In this document: piece after piece, positions 9,694-18,714 of the stretch | Layout of the letters: the number at the start of each line of letters is the position of its first letter | Position numbering within the stretch: position 1 is the stretch's first letter | DNA from: Amorphus sp040750475 | GTDB lineage: Bacteria; Pseudomonadota; Alphaproteobacteria; Rhizobiales; Amorphaceae | Length of the DNA stretch: 64,000 nt | Assembly: GCF_040750475.1 (NCBI RefSeq) | Contig: NZ_JABJVY010000006.1 | Coordinates: 143,337-207,336, forward strand | Direction of reading: 5' to 3' | Program-made: the position numbers and the translations under genes | Notes under the pieces: model-generated | The model's database searches: none | Seen by the model: the letters and a program-made list of their open reading frames with translations, nothing else | What the model was told of the DNA's origin: nothing

Positions 9694-10623
9694 TCAGTTC
9701 GAAAAGTCCAACCCCATCTCGCGGTAGCGCTCGGGATCGTCGGCCCAGCGGCTGCGCACCTTCACATACAGGAAGAGATGCACCGGCCGCTCCACCATAT
9801 GCGCGATTTCGGCGCGCGCGGCCTGGGAGATGGCGCGGATCGTCTGGCCGCCCTGGCCGAGCACGATCTTCTTCTGGCTTTCCCGCTCCACGTAGATGGT
9901 CTGCTCGATGCGCACGCTGTCGTCGCGCAGCCGCTTCCACTGCTCCGTCTCGACCGTCGAGGCATAAGGCAACTCGTCGTGGAGGCGAAGCATCAGCTTT
10001 TCGCGGGTGATTTCGGCTGCAAGCATTCGCTCCGGCAGGTCGGAAATCTGATCCTCCGGATAAAGCCAAGGCCCTTCCGGCATGCGGCGGCACAGCCCCT
10101 CTTTCAGCGCTGGAATGCCGCTGCCGGATTGGGCGGAGATCATGAACGTCTCGTCGAACGACGCGCGCGCGTTAGCCTCTTGCGCCAGCCCCAGGAGATC
10201 GGTCTTCGGCACCAGATCGATCTTGTTGAGAATCAGGCATTTCGGACGGCGGATATTCTCCAGCCCCGCCAGGATCTTTTCCGCCGCTTCGTCGAGGCCG
10301 CGCTTAACGTCGATCAACGGACAGACCAGATCGGCATCCTGGGCAGAGCCCCAGGCGGTCTTCACCATCGCCCGGTCGAGCCGGCGGCGCGGCGCGAAAA
10401 TGCCTGGCGTGTCCACCAGGATGACCTGGGTGTCGCCTTCCAGCATGATGCCGCGCACCACCGCCCGGGTGGTCTGGACCTTGTGGGTGACGATCGAGAC
10501 CTTCATCCCGACAAGCGCATTGACGAGCGTCGACTTGCCGGCGTTCGGCGCGCCGATCAGCGCGACGATGCCGCAGCGGGTCGCCGGCTTCGGTCCGCCC
10601 TCAGCTTCGTCCACCGATGTCAT
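9694..10623 (-). CDS. era: GTPase Era
   Basis: A 309-residue Era GTPase, which assists 16S rRNA maturation and 30S assembly. The G1 motif is GAPNAGKS at about residues 25-32, G3 is DTPGIF and G4 is NKID. The C-terminal KH domain is intact, with the segment SQKKIVLGQGGQTIRAIS. The start overlaps the end of rnc by 23 bp, so translation is probably coupled; Era and RNase III act in the same rRNA-processing step, which explains the pairing. Confidence 0.96.
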   Translation of the reverse strand: MTSVDEAEGGPKPATRCGIVALIGAPNAGKSTLVNALVGMKVSIVTHKVQTTRAVVRGIMLEGDTQVILVDTPGIFAPRRRLDRAMVKTAWGSAQDADLVCPLIDVKRGLDEAAEKILAGLENIRRPKCLILNKIDLVPKTDLLGLAQEANARASFDETFMISAQSGSGIPALKEGLCRRMPEGPWLYPEDQISDLPERMLAAEITREKLMLRLHDELPYASTVETEQWKRLRDDSVRIEQTIYVERESQKKIVLGQGGQTIRAISQAARAEIAHMVERPVHLFLYVKVRSRWADDPERYREMGLDFSN

Positions 10624-11323
10624 CCCTCCAAACTCCTTCGCGCATCAGGACAGCGCGCGCGGCGTTCTGTTCCGCCTCGCGTTTCGAACCGCCCTCGCCG
10701 ACCCCGTCCTCAAGCCCCGCGACCGCCACCTCGACCACGAACCGTGGCTGATGATCCGGCCCGCTGCGTCCGGCCAGCCGATAAATCGGCGTCGGGCCGC
10801 CCCGGCCTTGAATCCATTCCTGCAACGTCGTTTTCGCGTCCCGAATCGGAGTCGCCGCCCGCCGCATTCGCGGCTCCCAATCGCGCACCACGACGGCGCG
10901 CACGGTCTCAAATCCGGCGTCGATAAAAAGCGCGCCCAACACCGCCTCGCAGACATCGGCAAGGATCGCCGTCTTACGCCGCCCGCCTGCCTGGGCCTCG
11001 CCGGCGCTTAAGTTCAGCGCCCGGTCCAGCCCCCAGTCCTTGGCCACTTCGGCGCAGGTCGCGCCCTTCACGAGCTGATTGTAGCGCTGGGCGAGCTCGC
11101 CTTCTTCCGCCTCCGGATAGGCCTGGTAGATCAGGGCCGCGACCGCCAGGCCGAGCACCCGATCGCCCAGAAACTCCAGCCGCTGATAGCTGTCGATCGC
11201 CTTGGCCGAGGATGTCAGCGCACTGGCGTGGGTCAAGGCGGTCGCGAGAAGCGAGCGATCCTGGAAGCGATGTCCGAGAACCGCTTCGACCGCGTCGAAC
11301 GGATCTCCGGCGTGTGCGCTCAT
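10601..11323 (-). CDS. rnc: Ribonuclease III
   Basis: Double-strand-specific endoribonuclease of 240 residues from the ATG at 11321-11323. The catalytic signature is RLEFLGDRVLG near residue 46, and the second acidic cluster is DVCEAVLGALFIDAG. A C-terminal double-stranded-RNA-binding domain ends in EGGSKREAEQNAARAVL. The frame is open 19 codons further upstream, but the ATG chosen overlaps the lepB stop as ATGA, the usual coupling seen in this operon. It processes rRNA precursors and structured mRNAs. Confidence 0.95.
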   Translation of the reverse strand: MSAHAGDPFDAVEAVLGHRFQDRSLLATALTHASALTSSAKAIDSYQRLEFLGDRVLGLAVAALIYQAYPEAEEGELAQRYNQLVKGATCAEVAKDWGLDRALNLSAGEAQAGGRRKTAILADVCEAVLGALFIDAGFETVRAVVVRDWEPRMRRAATPIRDAKTTLQEWIQGRGGPTPIYRLAGRSGPDHQPRFVVEVAVAGLEDGVGEGGSKREAEQNAARAVLMREGVWRDDIGGRS

Positions 11324-12072
11324 AGGGTATTGAAGATCCGACCCCACCGCACGTCCCACGGCCAGCGCCAGACCTGCCAAACCGGTGCCTCGTCCTTGAT
11401 GGAGAAGAAGATGATCGAGGCCCGCCCGACAAAATTCTCAAACGGCACGTAGCCGACATAGTTGAGGACGCGGCTGTCGGCGGAGTTGTCCCGGTTGTCG
11501 CCCATCATGAAATAGTGGCCGGGCGGCACTTCGTAGACGCGGGTGTTGTCCCAGAAGCCATGCTCGTCGGCGTCGAGCACCTCGTAGGAGACGCCGTTCG
11601 GCAAGGTCTCGATGTAGCGCGGAATGCGGATCGTCTTGCCGTTCTCGTCGGTGTCGACGAAATCGCCGATCTTACGCCGCTGCACGGGCTCGCCATTGAT
11701 GTAGACGGTGCCGTCGGTGACCTGGATCTTATCGCCGGGAAGGCCGATCACCCGCTTGATGAAGTCGGTCGAATTGTCGGCGGGAAGCTTAAAGACGGCG
11801 ACATCGCCCCGCTCCGGCGTCGAAGCCAGGACGCGACCGGAAAACGGCGCGATCCCAAACGGAAACGAGTAACGGCTGTAGCCGTAGCTGAACTTGTTCA
11901 CGAACAGGTAGTCGCCGACCAGGAGCGTGTCCATCATCGAGCCCGACGGGATGTTGAAGGGCTGGAACAGGAACGTTCGAATAACCAGCGCAATCAAAAG
12001 CGCCTGAACGACAACCTTCACGGTCTCGTAGAGGCCGCCCTGCTTCGCGGTTTTTTCGCTTGTCACGCTCAT
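11320..12072 (-). CDS. lepB: Signal peptidase I
   Basis: Membrane-bound leader peptidase of 250 residues. A membrane anchor (VVVQALLIALVIRTFLF) precedes the catalytic serine in IPSGSMMDTL. The general-base lysine is in DFIKRVIGLPGD, and the box MMGDNRDNSADSR is present. The ATG at 12070-12072 has AAGGA eight bases upstream; a TTG at 12105 would add 11 residues and is less likely. The stop overlaps the rnc start. A 171-bp gap separates it from acpS. Confidence 0.95.
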   Translation of the reverse strand: MSVTSEKTAKQGGLYETVKVVVQALLIALVIRTFLFQPFNIPSGSMMDTLLVGDYLFVNKFSYGYSRYSFPFGIAPFSGRVLASTPERGDVAVFKLPADNSTDFIKRVIGLPGDKIQVTDGTVYINGEPVQRRKIGDFVDTDENGKTIRIPRYIETLPNGVSYEVLDADEHGFWDNTRVYEVPPGHYFMMGDNRDNSADSRVLNYVGYVPFENFVGRASIIFFSIKDEAPVWQVWRWPWDVRWGRIFNTL

Positions 12073-12243
12073 CGGGTCCTTGGGTGTGGCTGGGGCCGAC
12101 CTCAATCCAGGCCGGCACGGTCATTTCAATACTGCAATTTCGGCCGAGCCGATTCGAATTCGAGCAGGCGTCCCGCCGCGATCCCCACGTCTTGATATCG
12201 GGTCGACCGGAGAGGCGCAACGCACCGCTTCGAAACGGGAGCG

Positions 12244-12666
12244 TCAGCGGCCGGCCGGATCATCGTTCGGCGCCGGCAATGCGGAGATGATGACGAAGGC
12301 CTGGGCGAGCGGCCATTCGTCGGTAATGGTCAAATCGATGGTTGCAATGTGGTTCGCGGGGGTCAGCTGCGCCAACCGGCGGGCGGAGTCGCCATGAAGC
12401 TCCATCGTGGGCTTGCCGGTCTTCAGGTTGACCACCCCCATTTCCCGCCATTTCACGCCCATACGGATGCCGGTCCCGAGCGCCTTGGAGCAAGCCTCCT
12501 TGGCCGCGAACCGCTTGGCATAGGAGGCGGCGCGGTTCGCCCGGCGATCCGAGCGCGCCTGCTCCACCTCGGTAAAGACGCGCTCCACGAAGCGATCGCC
12601 GAACCGCTCAAGCGTCTTCTCGATCCGTCGAATGTCGATCAGGTCGGACCCGATGCCGATGATCAC
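12244..12666 (-). CDS. acpS: Holo-[acyl-carrier-protein] synthase
   Basis: A 140-residue 4'-phosphopantetheinyl transferase of the AcpS type, converting apo-ACP to holo-ACP using coenzyme A. The Mg-binding Asp is in IGIGSDLIDI at the N-terminus, and the second motif FAAKEACSKALGTG is near residue 55. The start is GTG at 12664-12666, overlapping the pdxJ stop as GTGA, so the pair is translationally coupled. The pdxJ-acpS coupling is found widely in proteobacteria. Confidence 0.94.
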   Translation of the reverse strand: MIIGIGSDLIDIRRIEKTLERFGDRFVERVFTEVEQARSDRRANRAASYAKRFAAKEACSKALGTGIRMGVKWREMGVVNLKTGKPTMELHGDSARRLAQLTPANHIATIDLTITDEWPLAQAFVIISALPAPNDDPAGR

Positions 12667-13442
12667 GGTCGCTCTCCCGCAGCGGCTTCGGCCCGCGCCG
12701 CGTCCATGCGCGCTCGCATTTCTCCGATCGCAGTGGCAAGCCCCACGAACACCGCCTCGCCCACCAAGAAGTGACCGATGTTCAATTCCACCACCTGAGG
12801 AACGGCGGCAATCGCAGCGACCGTCTCGAAGGAAATCCCATGCCCTGCATGAACCTCCAGGCCGATTTCCTCGCCATAGGCGGCGGCTTCGGTCAGGCGG
12901 CGCAGTTCGGCCTCGGCCGCCTCGCCATCTCCGGCGGCAACCAGATCGCAGTAGCGGCCGGTATGCAGCTCCACGACGGCGGCGCCGAGCTTGCGAGCGA
13001 CATCGAGCTGACGCGGATCGGGTTCGACGAACAGGGAAACGCGGATGCCGCTGTCGCGCATCAGCCCGACCGGAACGGCAAGGCGCGCTTCTCCGCCGAC
13101 CACATCGAGGCCACCCTCCGTGGTGCGTTCGGCCCGATTTTCCGGCACCAGACACACGGCATGGGGGGCGGTGCGCAGCGCGATCGCGACCATCTCGTCG
13201 GTCGCCGCCATTTCCAGATTGAGCGGCCGAGCGATTTCGTGGGCAAGGCGCGCAATATCCGCGTCGACGATATGGCGACGGTCCTCGCGCAGATGCGCCG
13301 TGATGCCGTCGGCGCCGGCATCAATCGCCATTTGCGCGGCCCGGAGCGGGTCGGGATCACGCCCGCCGCGCGCGTTGCGAAGCGTCGCCACGTGGTCGAT
13401 GTTGACGCCGAGGCGCAGGGGCCGCACCGTTTCCAAAACCAT
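12663..13442 (-). CDS. pdxJ: Pyridoxine 5'-phosphate synthase
   Basis: A 259-residue TIM-barrel enzyme that condenses 1-deoxy-xylulose 5-phosphate with 3-amino-2-oxopropyl phosphate in vitamin B6 synthesis. Recognisable stretches are LGVNIDHVATLRNARGGRDP at the N-terminus, GITAHLREDRRHI with phosphate-contact residues, and ELNIGHFLVGEAVFVGL near the C-terminus. It follows the DUF2062 gene by 7 bp and overlaps acpS. Confidence 0.96.
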   Translation of the reverse strand: MVLETVRPLRLGVNIDHVATLRNARGGRDPDPLRAAQMAIDAGADGITAHLREDRRHIVDADIARLAHEIARPLNLEMAATDEMVAIALRTAPHAVCLVPENRAERTTEGGLDVVGGEARLAVPVGLMRDSGIRVSLFVEPDPRQLDVARKLGAAVVELHTGRYCDLVAAGDGEAAEAELRRLTEAAAYGEEIGLEVHAGHGISFETVAAIAAVPQVVELNIGHFLVGEAVFVGLATAIGEMRARMDAARAEAAAGERP

Positions 13443-13449
13443 ATCCGCC

Positions 13450-14037
13450 TTACGACTCCAGGCTGGTCTTCTGCGCGCGCAGGGTCTCCAGGCGCGCCTG
13501 GAACCGGGTGCGCCGGGCGGTCTGGTAGGCAGAGACCACGTAGCGGGTGACGACGTAGCCGATCGCGCCCACGACCAGGCCCAGCATGGCGCCGCCCACC
13601 ACCATCGGCACGATTACCGGCCAGATGGATTCAAACGACTTGGCAAACAGCCCCGACGACATATCTGCCGCGGCGACCGCGCTGTTTGCCGACGGCAACG
13701 GTGTGCCGAGGACCGTGCGCCCGACTTCGAAGGACGCCGCCCAGATCAGCGGGAAAGTCAGCGGATTGCCGATTGCCGTTCCGAGCGCGGCGGCGATCAG
13801 GTTGCCGGCGATCAGGAACGCGACCACGAAACTCAAAATGAAATGGAAACCGACGAAGGGCGTAAAGGAGGCGAACATGCCTGCCGCCACCCCTGCCGCG
13901 ATGGCATGCGGCGAGGCCGACAGCCGCATGACGCGCTTGCGGAAATAGCGCATCGAACGGCCCCAGGAGCGCCGCGGCCAGAGGGCCACGCGGAGGCGTT
14001 CCTTCAATCCCGGTTTTTCGCGGCGACTGAAAATCAT
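13450..14037 (-). CDS. DUF2062 domain membrane protein
   Basis: A 195-residue protein with a basic N-terminus (about 35 residues), then the DUF2062 core ASPHAIAAGVAAGMFASFTPF followed by GFHFILSFVVAFLIAGNLIAAALGT, giving three or four membrane segments. The family has no settled biochemical role. The position between pyrE and pdxJ is conserved in Hyphomicrobiales, and the 7-bp spacing to pdxJ suggests a common transcript. Confidence 0.88.
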   Translation of the reverse strand: MIFSRREKPGLKERLRVALWPRRSWGRSMRYFRKRVMRLSASPHAIAAGVAAGMFASFTPFVGFHFILSFVVAFLIAGNLIAAALGTAIGNPLTFPLIWAASFEVGRTVLGTPLPSANSAVAAADMSSGLFAKSFESIWPVIVPMVVGGAMLGLVVGAIGYVVTRYVVSAYQTARRTRFQARLETLRAQKTSLES

Positions 14038-14140
14038 GGTCTAAAAACGGCGTGCCCGTCGGCTGGTTCGGCTGCGCATTCAACTCTAGGCGCAGAGATG
14101 TTGATTGTTGTTGAAGGAATCCACAGCATCGTGACCGTCT

Positions 14141-14165
14141 TCAGGCAAAATTCGCATTTGCCTGA
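14141..14165. repeat. Perfect 9-bp hairpin between pyrE and DUF2062
   Basis: The arms TCAGGCAAA (14141-14149) and TTTGCCTGA (14157-14165) are perfect complements around a 7-nt loop. It lies 64 bp downstream of pyrE on the leftward transcript. No T-tract follows on that strand, so it may be an attenuator, an mRNA 3' end stabiliser or a weak terminator. Confidence 0.5.
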
Positions 14166-14228
14166 TTTCAGCCGCCGGCACCGGCCGATCGGAAGATCCG
14201 CTCAAGGCAAGTGGCGCGCCCAGCGGCC

Positions 14229-14810
14229 TTACGCAAGTCCCCGGCTTCCGGGCTTCACCGCCGGCAGCGCCGCAAGCTCTGGCGGAAGCTGGTCGGCGGG
14301 ATAGGCCGGCACCTTGTAGCCCGCCAGCGCGACCAGCGGCACGCCCACGTCCACCTCGCCGTCGGAGCGATCCACCAGCACGCCGCAGGCCACCACGTTC
14401 GCGCCAAGCTTCTCCACCGCCGCCATGGTCTCGCGGATGGAAAGTCCCGTGGACAGGATGTCTTCCACGATCATGACGCGCGCGCCTTTCGGAATCTCGA
14501 ACCGCCGCAAGCGGAACTCTCCGTCCTCGCGCTCCACCCAAACCGCCCGTACGCCGAGATGACGCGCGGTTTCGTAGCCCGGTACGATACCGCCGACGGC
14601 CGGCGAAACGATCAGGTCGATCCCGCCCGGCACCTCCGCGCGCACGCGCTCCGCCAGCGCCTTGCACAGAATCTCGGTCTTGTCGGGATACTGAAAGACC
14701 CGCGCTTTCTGCAGGAAAACCGGGCTATGGAGGCCCGAGGTGAGCACGAAGTGCCCTTCCAGGATCGCACCGCACTCACGGAAGATGTCGAGGACCTCGT
14801 CGCGGGTCAT
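14229..14810 (-). CDS. pyrE: Orotate phosphoribosyltransferase
   Basis: A 193-residue type I phosphoribosyltransferase that makes OMP from orotate and PRPP in pyrimidine synthesis. The PRPP-binding loop reads VMIVEDILSTGLSI (Asp pair replaced by Glu-Asp as in many OPRTs). The N-terminal GAILEGHFVLTSGLHSPVFLQKA binds orotate. The ATG at 14808-14810 gives a standard N-terminus (MTRDEVLDIFRECGA); 24 extra in-frame codons upstream are unlikely to be used. Confidence 0.95.
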   Translation of the reverse strand: MTRDEVLDIFRECGAILEGHFVLTSGLHSPVFLQKARVFQYPDKTEILCKALAERVRAEVPGGIDLIVSPAVGGIVPGYETARHLGVRAVWVEREDGEFRLRRFEIPKGARVMIVEDILSTGLSIRETMAAVEKLGANVVACGVLVDRSDGEVDVGVPLVALAGYKVPAYPADQLPPELAALPAVKPGSRGLA

Positions 14811-14948
14811 GCTGAACTGCACCTTTCGGTTCGAAGGAACAAGGCCGGCAGCAGAGCATTGCCGGTTCGCGTCGCGCGTCACGCTTTCCCACAGATCGCG
14901 CGGCCATTCCAGGCCTCAGGCGGCGCGACGGCAGAAGACAGACCGCCG

Positions 14949-17114
14949 CTACCCGCTTACGCGCTGGATATCGGAAATCACCGGCAGGCCGCGAAGCTGC
15001 TGAATGATCCGCGTCAAATGCTTCAGGTCGAAAACTTCCAGATCGATGATCATATCGTGGAAGTCGTCTCCCCGCTGGATCATCTTGATGTTGTCGATGT
15101 TGCCGTCGTTGTCGCTGATGACCTGGGCGATCGACGCCAACGAACCGGGCTCGTTGATCGCCGCCACAACGATCTGGGTCGGGAAGCGCTGAGGATTGTC
15201 CTCGTCGATATCCCAGCGCACATCCAGCCAACGCTCCGACTGGTCGTCGAACTCCTTCAGCGCGGGCGACTGGATCGGATAGATCGTCACCCCCTCGCCC
15301 GGCGTCATGATGCCGACAATCCGATCGCCGGGCACGGCTCCCACGTTCGGGGCGAAGCGAACCGGAAAATCGCCGCGCAGGCCGCGAATCGGAAGCGAGG
15401 ACGGCGCCTCCTTGGCCGCCGGCTTGCGCTTGGCGGCTTTCTTCACCGGCTTCGGCTCGCCATCGACCTCGGCTGTCGGATCCACGGCCTTGACCACTTC
15501 GCGCGAGGACAGCTCCCCGCGCCCGACGGCCGCCAAGAGATCCTCCACGCTCGCCTGGCCGAGCCGATTGACGGCGAGATTCAACTGCTCCGGCGTCACG
15601 GTGCGCGCCAGGCGCTGGAAGGCGCGTTCCACGATGTGGCGACCGAGCCCGGAATATTGCTGGCGTGAGGCTTCACGGGTGGCGCGCCGGATCGCCGCGC
15701 GCGCCTTGCCGGTCACCGCGAGGGATTCCCACGCAGCGGTCGGCCGCTGGGCCTTGGAGCGGATGATCTCGACCTCGTCGCCATTCTTCAGCTCGGTCAT
15801 GATCGGCATGATCTGACCATTGATCTTGCATCCCACACAGGTGTTGCCGACGTCGGTATGCACGGCATAGGCGAAGTCGATGGCCGTTGCCCCGCGGGGC
15901 AACGCGATCAGGCGGCCTTTCGGCGTGAAGCAGAACACCTGGTCGTGGAATAGCTCCAGCTTGGTGTTTTCGAGGAATTCTTCCGGGCTGTCGCCTTCCG
16001 ACAGAAGATCGATGGTGTGGCGCAGCCACTCGTAGGCGCGGCTGTCGGCGGTCAGCCGGGCGATGTTGCGCCCACCGCCTTCCCGGTCGGTGTATAGGGC
16101 GTGCGCGGCGATACCGTATTCGGCCACCCGGTGCATAGCGTGGGTGCGGATCTGGAGTTCAGCGCGCTGACGGCTCGGCCCCACCACGGTGGTGTGAAGC
16201 GAGCGATAGTCGTTCTGCTTCGGGGTGGAGATATAGTCCTTGAACCGGCCCGGCACCCCCGGCCAGGTGGTGTGGACGATCCCGAGCACGCGGTAGCATT
16301 GGGTAACGTCGTCGACGATGACGCGAAAGCCGTAGAGATCGGAAAGCTGCTCGAAGCTGACCGACTTGCGCTGCATCTTACGGAAGATCGAATAGGGTCG
16401 CTTCTCCCGGCCGGCCACGATGGCGGCGATCCCCTCTTCCGCCAACCGCTCGGTCAGGTCTTCCTCGATCTCCTGGATCAGACCGCTGTTGCGCCCGCGC
16501 ATGCTTTCCAGCCGGGCGGAAATCGCAGCGCTCGCTTCCTGATTGAGCACCTTGAAGGCGAGGTCCTCCAGCTCTTCGCGGATTTCCTGCATACCCATGC
16601 GTCCGGCGAGCGGGGCATAGATCTCCATGGTCTCTTCCGCGACCGCGATGCGCTTGTGCGGCGGCACGTAGCGGATCGTGCGCATGTTGTGCAGCCGATC
16701 CGCGAGCTTGACCAGAAGCACCCGCACGTCGTCGGCGATCGCCAGCAGCAGTTTGCGGAAATTCTCCGCCTGCTTGGCCTTGCTCGACACCAGGTCGAGG
16801 CGTTTGATCTTGGTCAGGCCCTCGACGAGCTTGCCGATCTCCGCACCGAACATCTCGTCGATCTCGGCACGGGTGGCATCAGTGTCTTCGATGGTGTCGT
16901 GCAGGAGCGCGACCGCGATGGTCGCATCGTCGAGCCGGAGATCGGTCAGGATCGCAGCGACTTCCAGAGGATGGGAGAAGTACGGATCGCCCGAGGCACG
17001 CGTCTGACTGCCATGCTTGTGCATGGCATAGACATAGGCCTTGTTGAGAAGCCCCTCGTCGGCGGCTGGATTGTACCGGCTCACGCGCTCGACGAGTTCG
17101 TATTGTCGCATCAT
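14949..17114 (-). CDS. rsh: RelA/SpoT-family bifunctional (p)ppGpp synthetase/hydrolase
   Basis: About 721 residues from the ATG at 17112-17114. Domains in order: HD hydrolase with the metal motif LLHDTIEDT, (p)ppGpp synthetase with SDLYGFRVIVDD, TGS with VFCFTPKGRLIALPRGATAIDFAYAVH, a helical/zinc-finger-like region, and a C-terminal ACT domain starting FPTQIVVAAINEPGSLASIAQV. It is the single long Rsh expected in Hyphomicrobiales and controls the stringent response. The segment EPKPVKKAAKRKPAAKEAP between helical and ACT parts is a basic linker. Alternative starts at 17126 (GTG) and 17111 (second ATG) exist. Confidence 0.95.
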   Translation of the reverse strand: MMRQYELVERVSRYNPAADEGLLNKAYVYAMHKHGSQTRASGDPYFSHPLEVAAILTDLRLDDATIAVALLHDTIEDTDATRAEIDEMFGAEIGKLVEGLTKIKRLDLVSSKAKQAENFRKLLLAIADDVRVLLVKLADRLHNMRTIRYVPPHKRIAVAEETMEIYAPLAGRMGMQEIREELEDLAFKVLNQEASAAISARLESMRGRNSGLIQEIEEDLTERLAEEGIAAIVAGREKRPYSIFRKMQRKSVSFEQLSDLYGFRVIVDDVTQCYRVLGIVHTTWPGVPGRFKDYISTPKQNDYRSLHTTVVGPSRQRAELQIRTHAMHRVAEYGIAAHALYTDREGGGRNIARLTADSRAYEWLRHTIDLLSEGDSPEEFLENTKLELFHDQVFCFTPKGRLIALPRGATAIDFAYAVHTDVGNTCVGCKINGQIMPIMTELKNGDEVEIIRSKAQRPTAAWESLAVTGKARAAIRRATREASRQQYSGLGRHIVERAFQRLARTVTPEQLNLAVNRLGQASVEDLLAAVGRGELSSREVVKAVDPTAEVDGEPKPVKKAAKRKPAAKEAPSSLPIRGLRGDFPVRFAPNVGAVPGDRIVGIMTPGEGVTIYPIQSPALKEFDDQSERWLDVRWDIDEDNPQRFPTQIVVAAINEPGSLASIAQVISDNDGNIDNIKMIQRGDDFHDMIIDLEVFDLKHLTRIIQQLRGLPVISDIQRVSG

Positions 17115-17386
17115 GGGTGGCCGCACGCCCCGAACATCGACGGGGCTGGGAGCCGCGAGAGCCCTAAGCGCTCCTCACAGCCGCCAGAACTGAAGGGCCA
17201 CCGGCCGCGCACGGCGATGGCCCGTTCCCGATCGATCCTGGATCTTGAGAACGTCGCGCAATCCCGGGCTGGGTGCGCGAAACGCTCCGGAACCCGGCGG
17301 CCCCCCGACGGCCGTCCGGGCAGTCTGATCGATGGCAGGTCGAAGACGGGGCGACGGCAGAGGTCGCCCCCGTCGTTCCGCTCGCC

Positions 17387-17773
17387 TTAGAGGTCGTCGC
17401 TCTTGTCGGGCGGCACCATGCCTTCCAGACCCTTCAGGAGCTCTTCCTCGCTCATCCGGTTGAACGTCAGGTCGACCTCGTCCTCGCTCGCGCCGCCGGC
17501 GTCGGCTGCGATCATCGGCACGGCTTCGGCCTCCGGCTCGTCGACCTCGACATATTTCTGCAGCGAATGAATCAGCTCTTCCTTGAGAACGCCGGTGTTC
17601 ACGGTCTCGTCCGCGATCTCGCGAAGCGCCACGACCGGGTTCTTGTCGTTGTCGCGATCGACCGAAATCGGCGAACCGCTGGAAATCATCCGCGCCCGAT
17701 GGCTTGCGAGCAAAACCAGCTCGAACCGGTTATCGACCTTGTCGATACAATCTTCGACCGTCACGCGGGCCAT
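17387..17773 (-). CDS. rpoZ: RNA polymerase omega subunit
   Basis: A 128-residue omega subunit; the conserved core MARVTVEDCIDKVDNRFELV continues with LASHRARMISSG, and an acidic C-terminal tail follows. Omega chaperones beta-prime and in alpha/gammaproteobacteria forms part of the ppGpp-binding site, which fits its place next to rsh. GGAG lies upstream of the ATG. First gene of the leftward block; the promoter should lie in the 17774-18110 gap. Confidence 0.96.
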   Translation of the reverse strand: MARVTVEDCIDKVDNRFELVLLASHRARMISSGSPISVDRDNDKNPVVALREIADETVNTGVLKEELIHSLQKYVEVDEPEAEAVPMIAADAGGASEDEVDLTFNRMSEEELLKGLEGMVPPDKSDDL

Positions 17774-18110
17774 GGGACACTACTCCTATTCCGTCCGGGG
17801 AAACCGATGGAAATATCAGCTTGCGTGGTTCAATTGCAAGATGAGGAAGTAGCGTTTTCGGAACGTCGACCCCACATACGTTGACCCGCCCCTCTTGGGG
17901 GATAATTCGGGCATCGTCTTGCAGATGATTTTCAAGTGGAATATGTCACGAAAAATACAGGTTCGATTCGAACGCGTCGGCCTCTTTTCATTATTTTAGC
18001 CGCCGCTCAAAAGCAGGCCGGCGGACATCGGACCTGCATTTTTATCCGCTCCTGCATTTCAACGTAGAGTACTGCGCCCGGTTTCCGCGTACATATAGAA
18101 AGCGTTTCCC
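17774..18110. other. Divergent intergenic region with a possible intrinsic terminator
   Basis: This 337-bp gap between rpoZ (leftward) and the NYN gene (rightward) is AT-richer than its surroundings. A stem formed by GCAGGCC (18013-18019) and GGACCTGC (18030-18037, one bulge) is followed by ATTTTTATCC on the plus strand and, on the other strand, by TTTTGAG. As no plus-strand gene ends here, the hairpin could close a small RNA or insulate the two promoters. I see no ORF inside. Confidence 0.4.
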
Positions 18111-18710
18111 ATGTTTGACGATCGCGAGCGTATCGCGCTGTTTATCGACGGCGCCAATCTTTATTCAACCGCCAAAGCGCTTGGCTTCGACATTGATTAC
18201 CGCCGCCTTCTGAAAGAATTCAACTCCAAAGGCTTTCTACTTCGGGCGTATTATTACACCGCGATGATTGAAGACCAGGAGTATTCGACGCTCCGGCCGC
18301 TGGTCGACTGGCTGGACTACAACGGATACAACGTCGTCACCAAGCCGCTCAAAGAGTTCTACGACCAGAACGGACGGCGCAAGGTGAAGGGCAACATGGA
18401 CATCGAGCTCGTCGTGGATGCCATGGAGATGGCCGAGCATGTCGACCATGTCGTCCTGTTTTCCGGCGACGGCGACTTCCGCCGCCTGGTCGAGGCGATC
18501 CAGCGACGCGGCCGCAAGGTGTCGGTGGTCTCGACACTGCAGACCCAGCCGCCGATGATCGCCGACGATTTGCGCCGTCAGGCCGACCATTTCCTCGACC
18601 TGGTCGACCTGGAAGCCAAAGTGGGCCGCGACCCGGCCGAGCGCGCCGCGCGCGCCGCCGAACGGGCCGATCGCCACCCCCGCGAAACGGCCGATCAGGA
18701 CGATCTGTAA
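18111..18710 (+). CDS. NYN/LabA-like domain protein (PIN-like RNase fold)
   Basis: A 199-residue protein whose residues 1-160 form a NYN domain: IALFIDGANLYSTAKALGFD with the first acidic residue, GNMDIELVVDAME in the middle, and DHVVLFSGDGDFRRLVEAI with the second acidic cluster. The family has a PIN-like nuclease fold and is implicated in RNA cleavage, although few bacterial members are characterised. An Ala/Arg/Asp-rich, probably disordered tail ends the protein. The UDG gene starts 4 nt after its stop, so the two are co-translated. Confidence 0.88.
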   Translation: MFDDRERIALFIDGANLYSTAKALGFDIDYRRLLKEFNSKGFLLRAYYYTAMIEDQEYSTLRPLVDWLDYNGYNVVTKPLKEFYDQNGRRKVKGNMDIELVVDAMEMAEHVDHVVLFSGDGDFRRLVEAIQRRGRKVSVVSTLQTQPPMIADDLRRQADHFLDLVDLEAKVGRDPAERAARAAERADRHPRETADQDDL

Positions 18711-18714
18711 GGCT

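Noticed and set aside
9511..10926. 471-codon open frame on the plus strand
   Set aside because: Antisense to era and rnc, which are certain; begins inside a REP palindrome.
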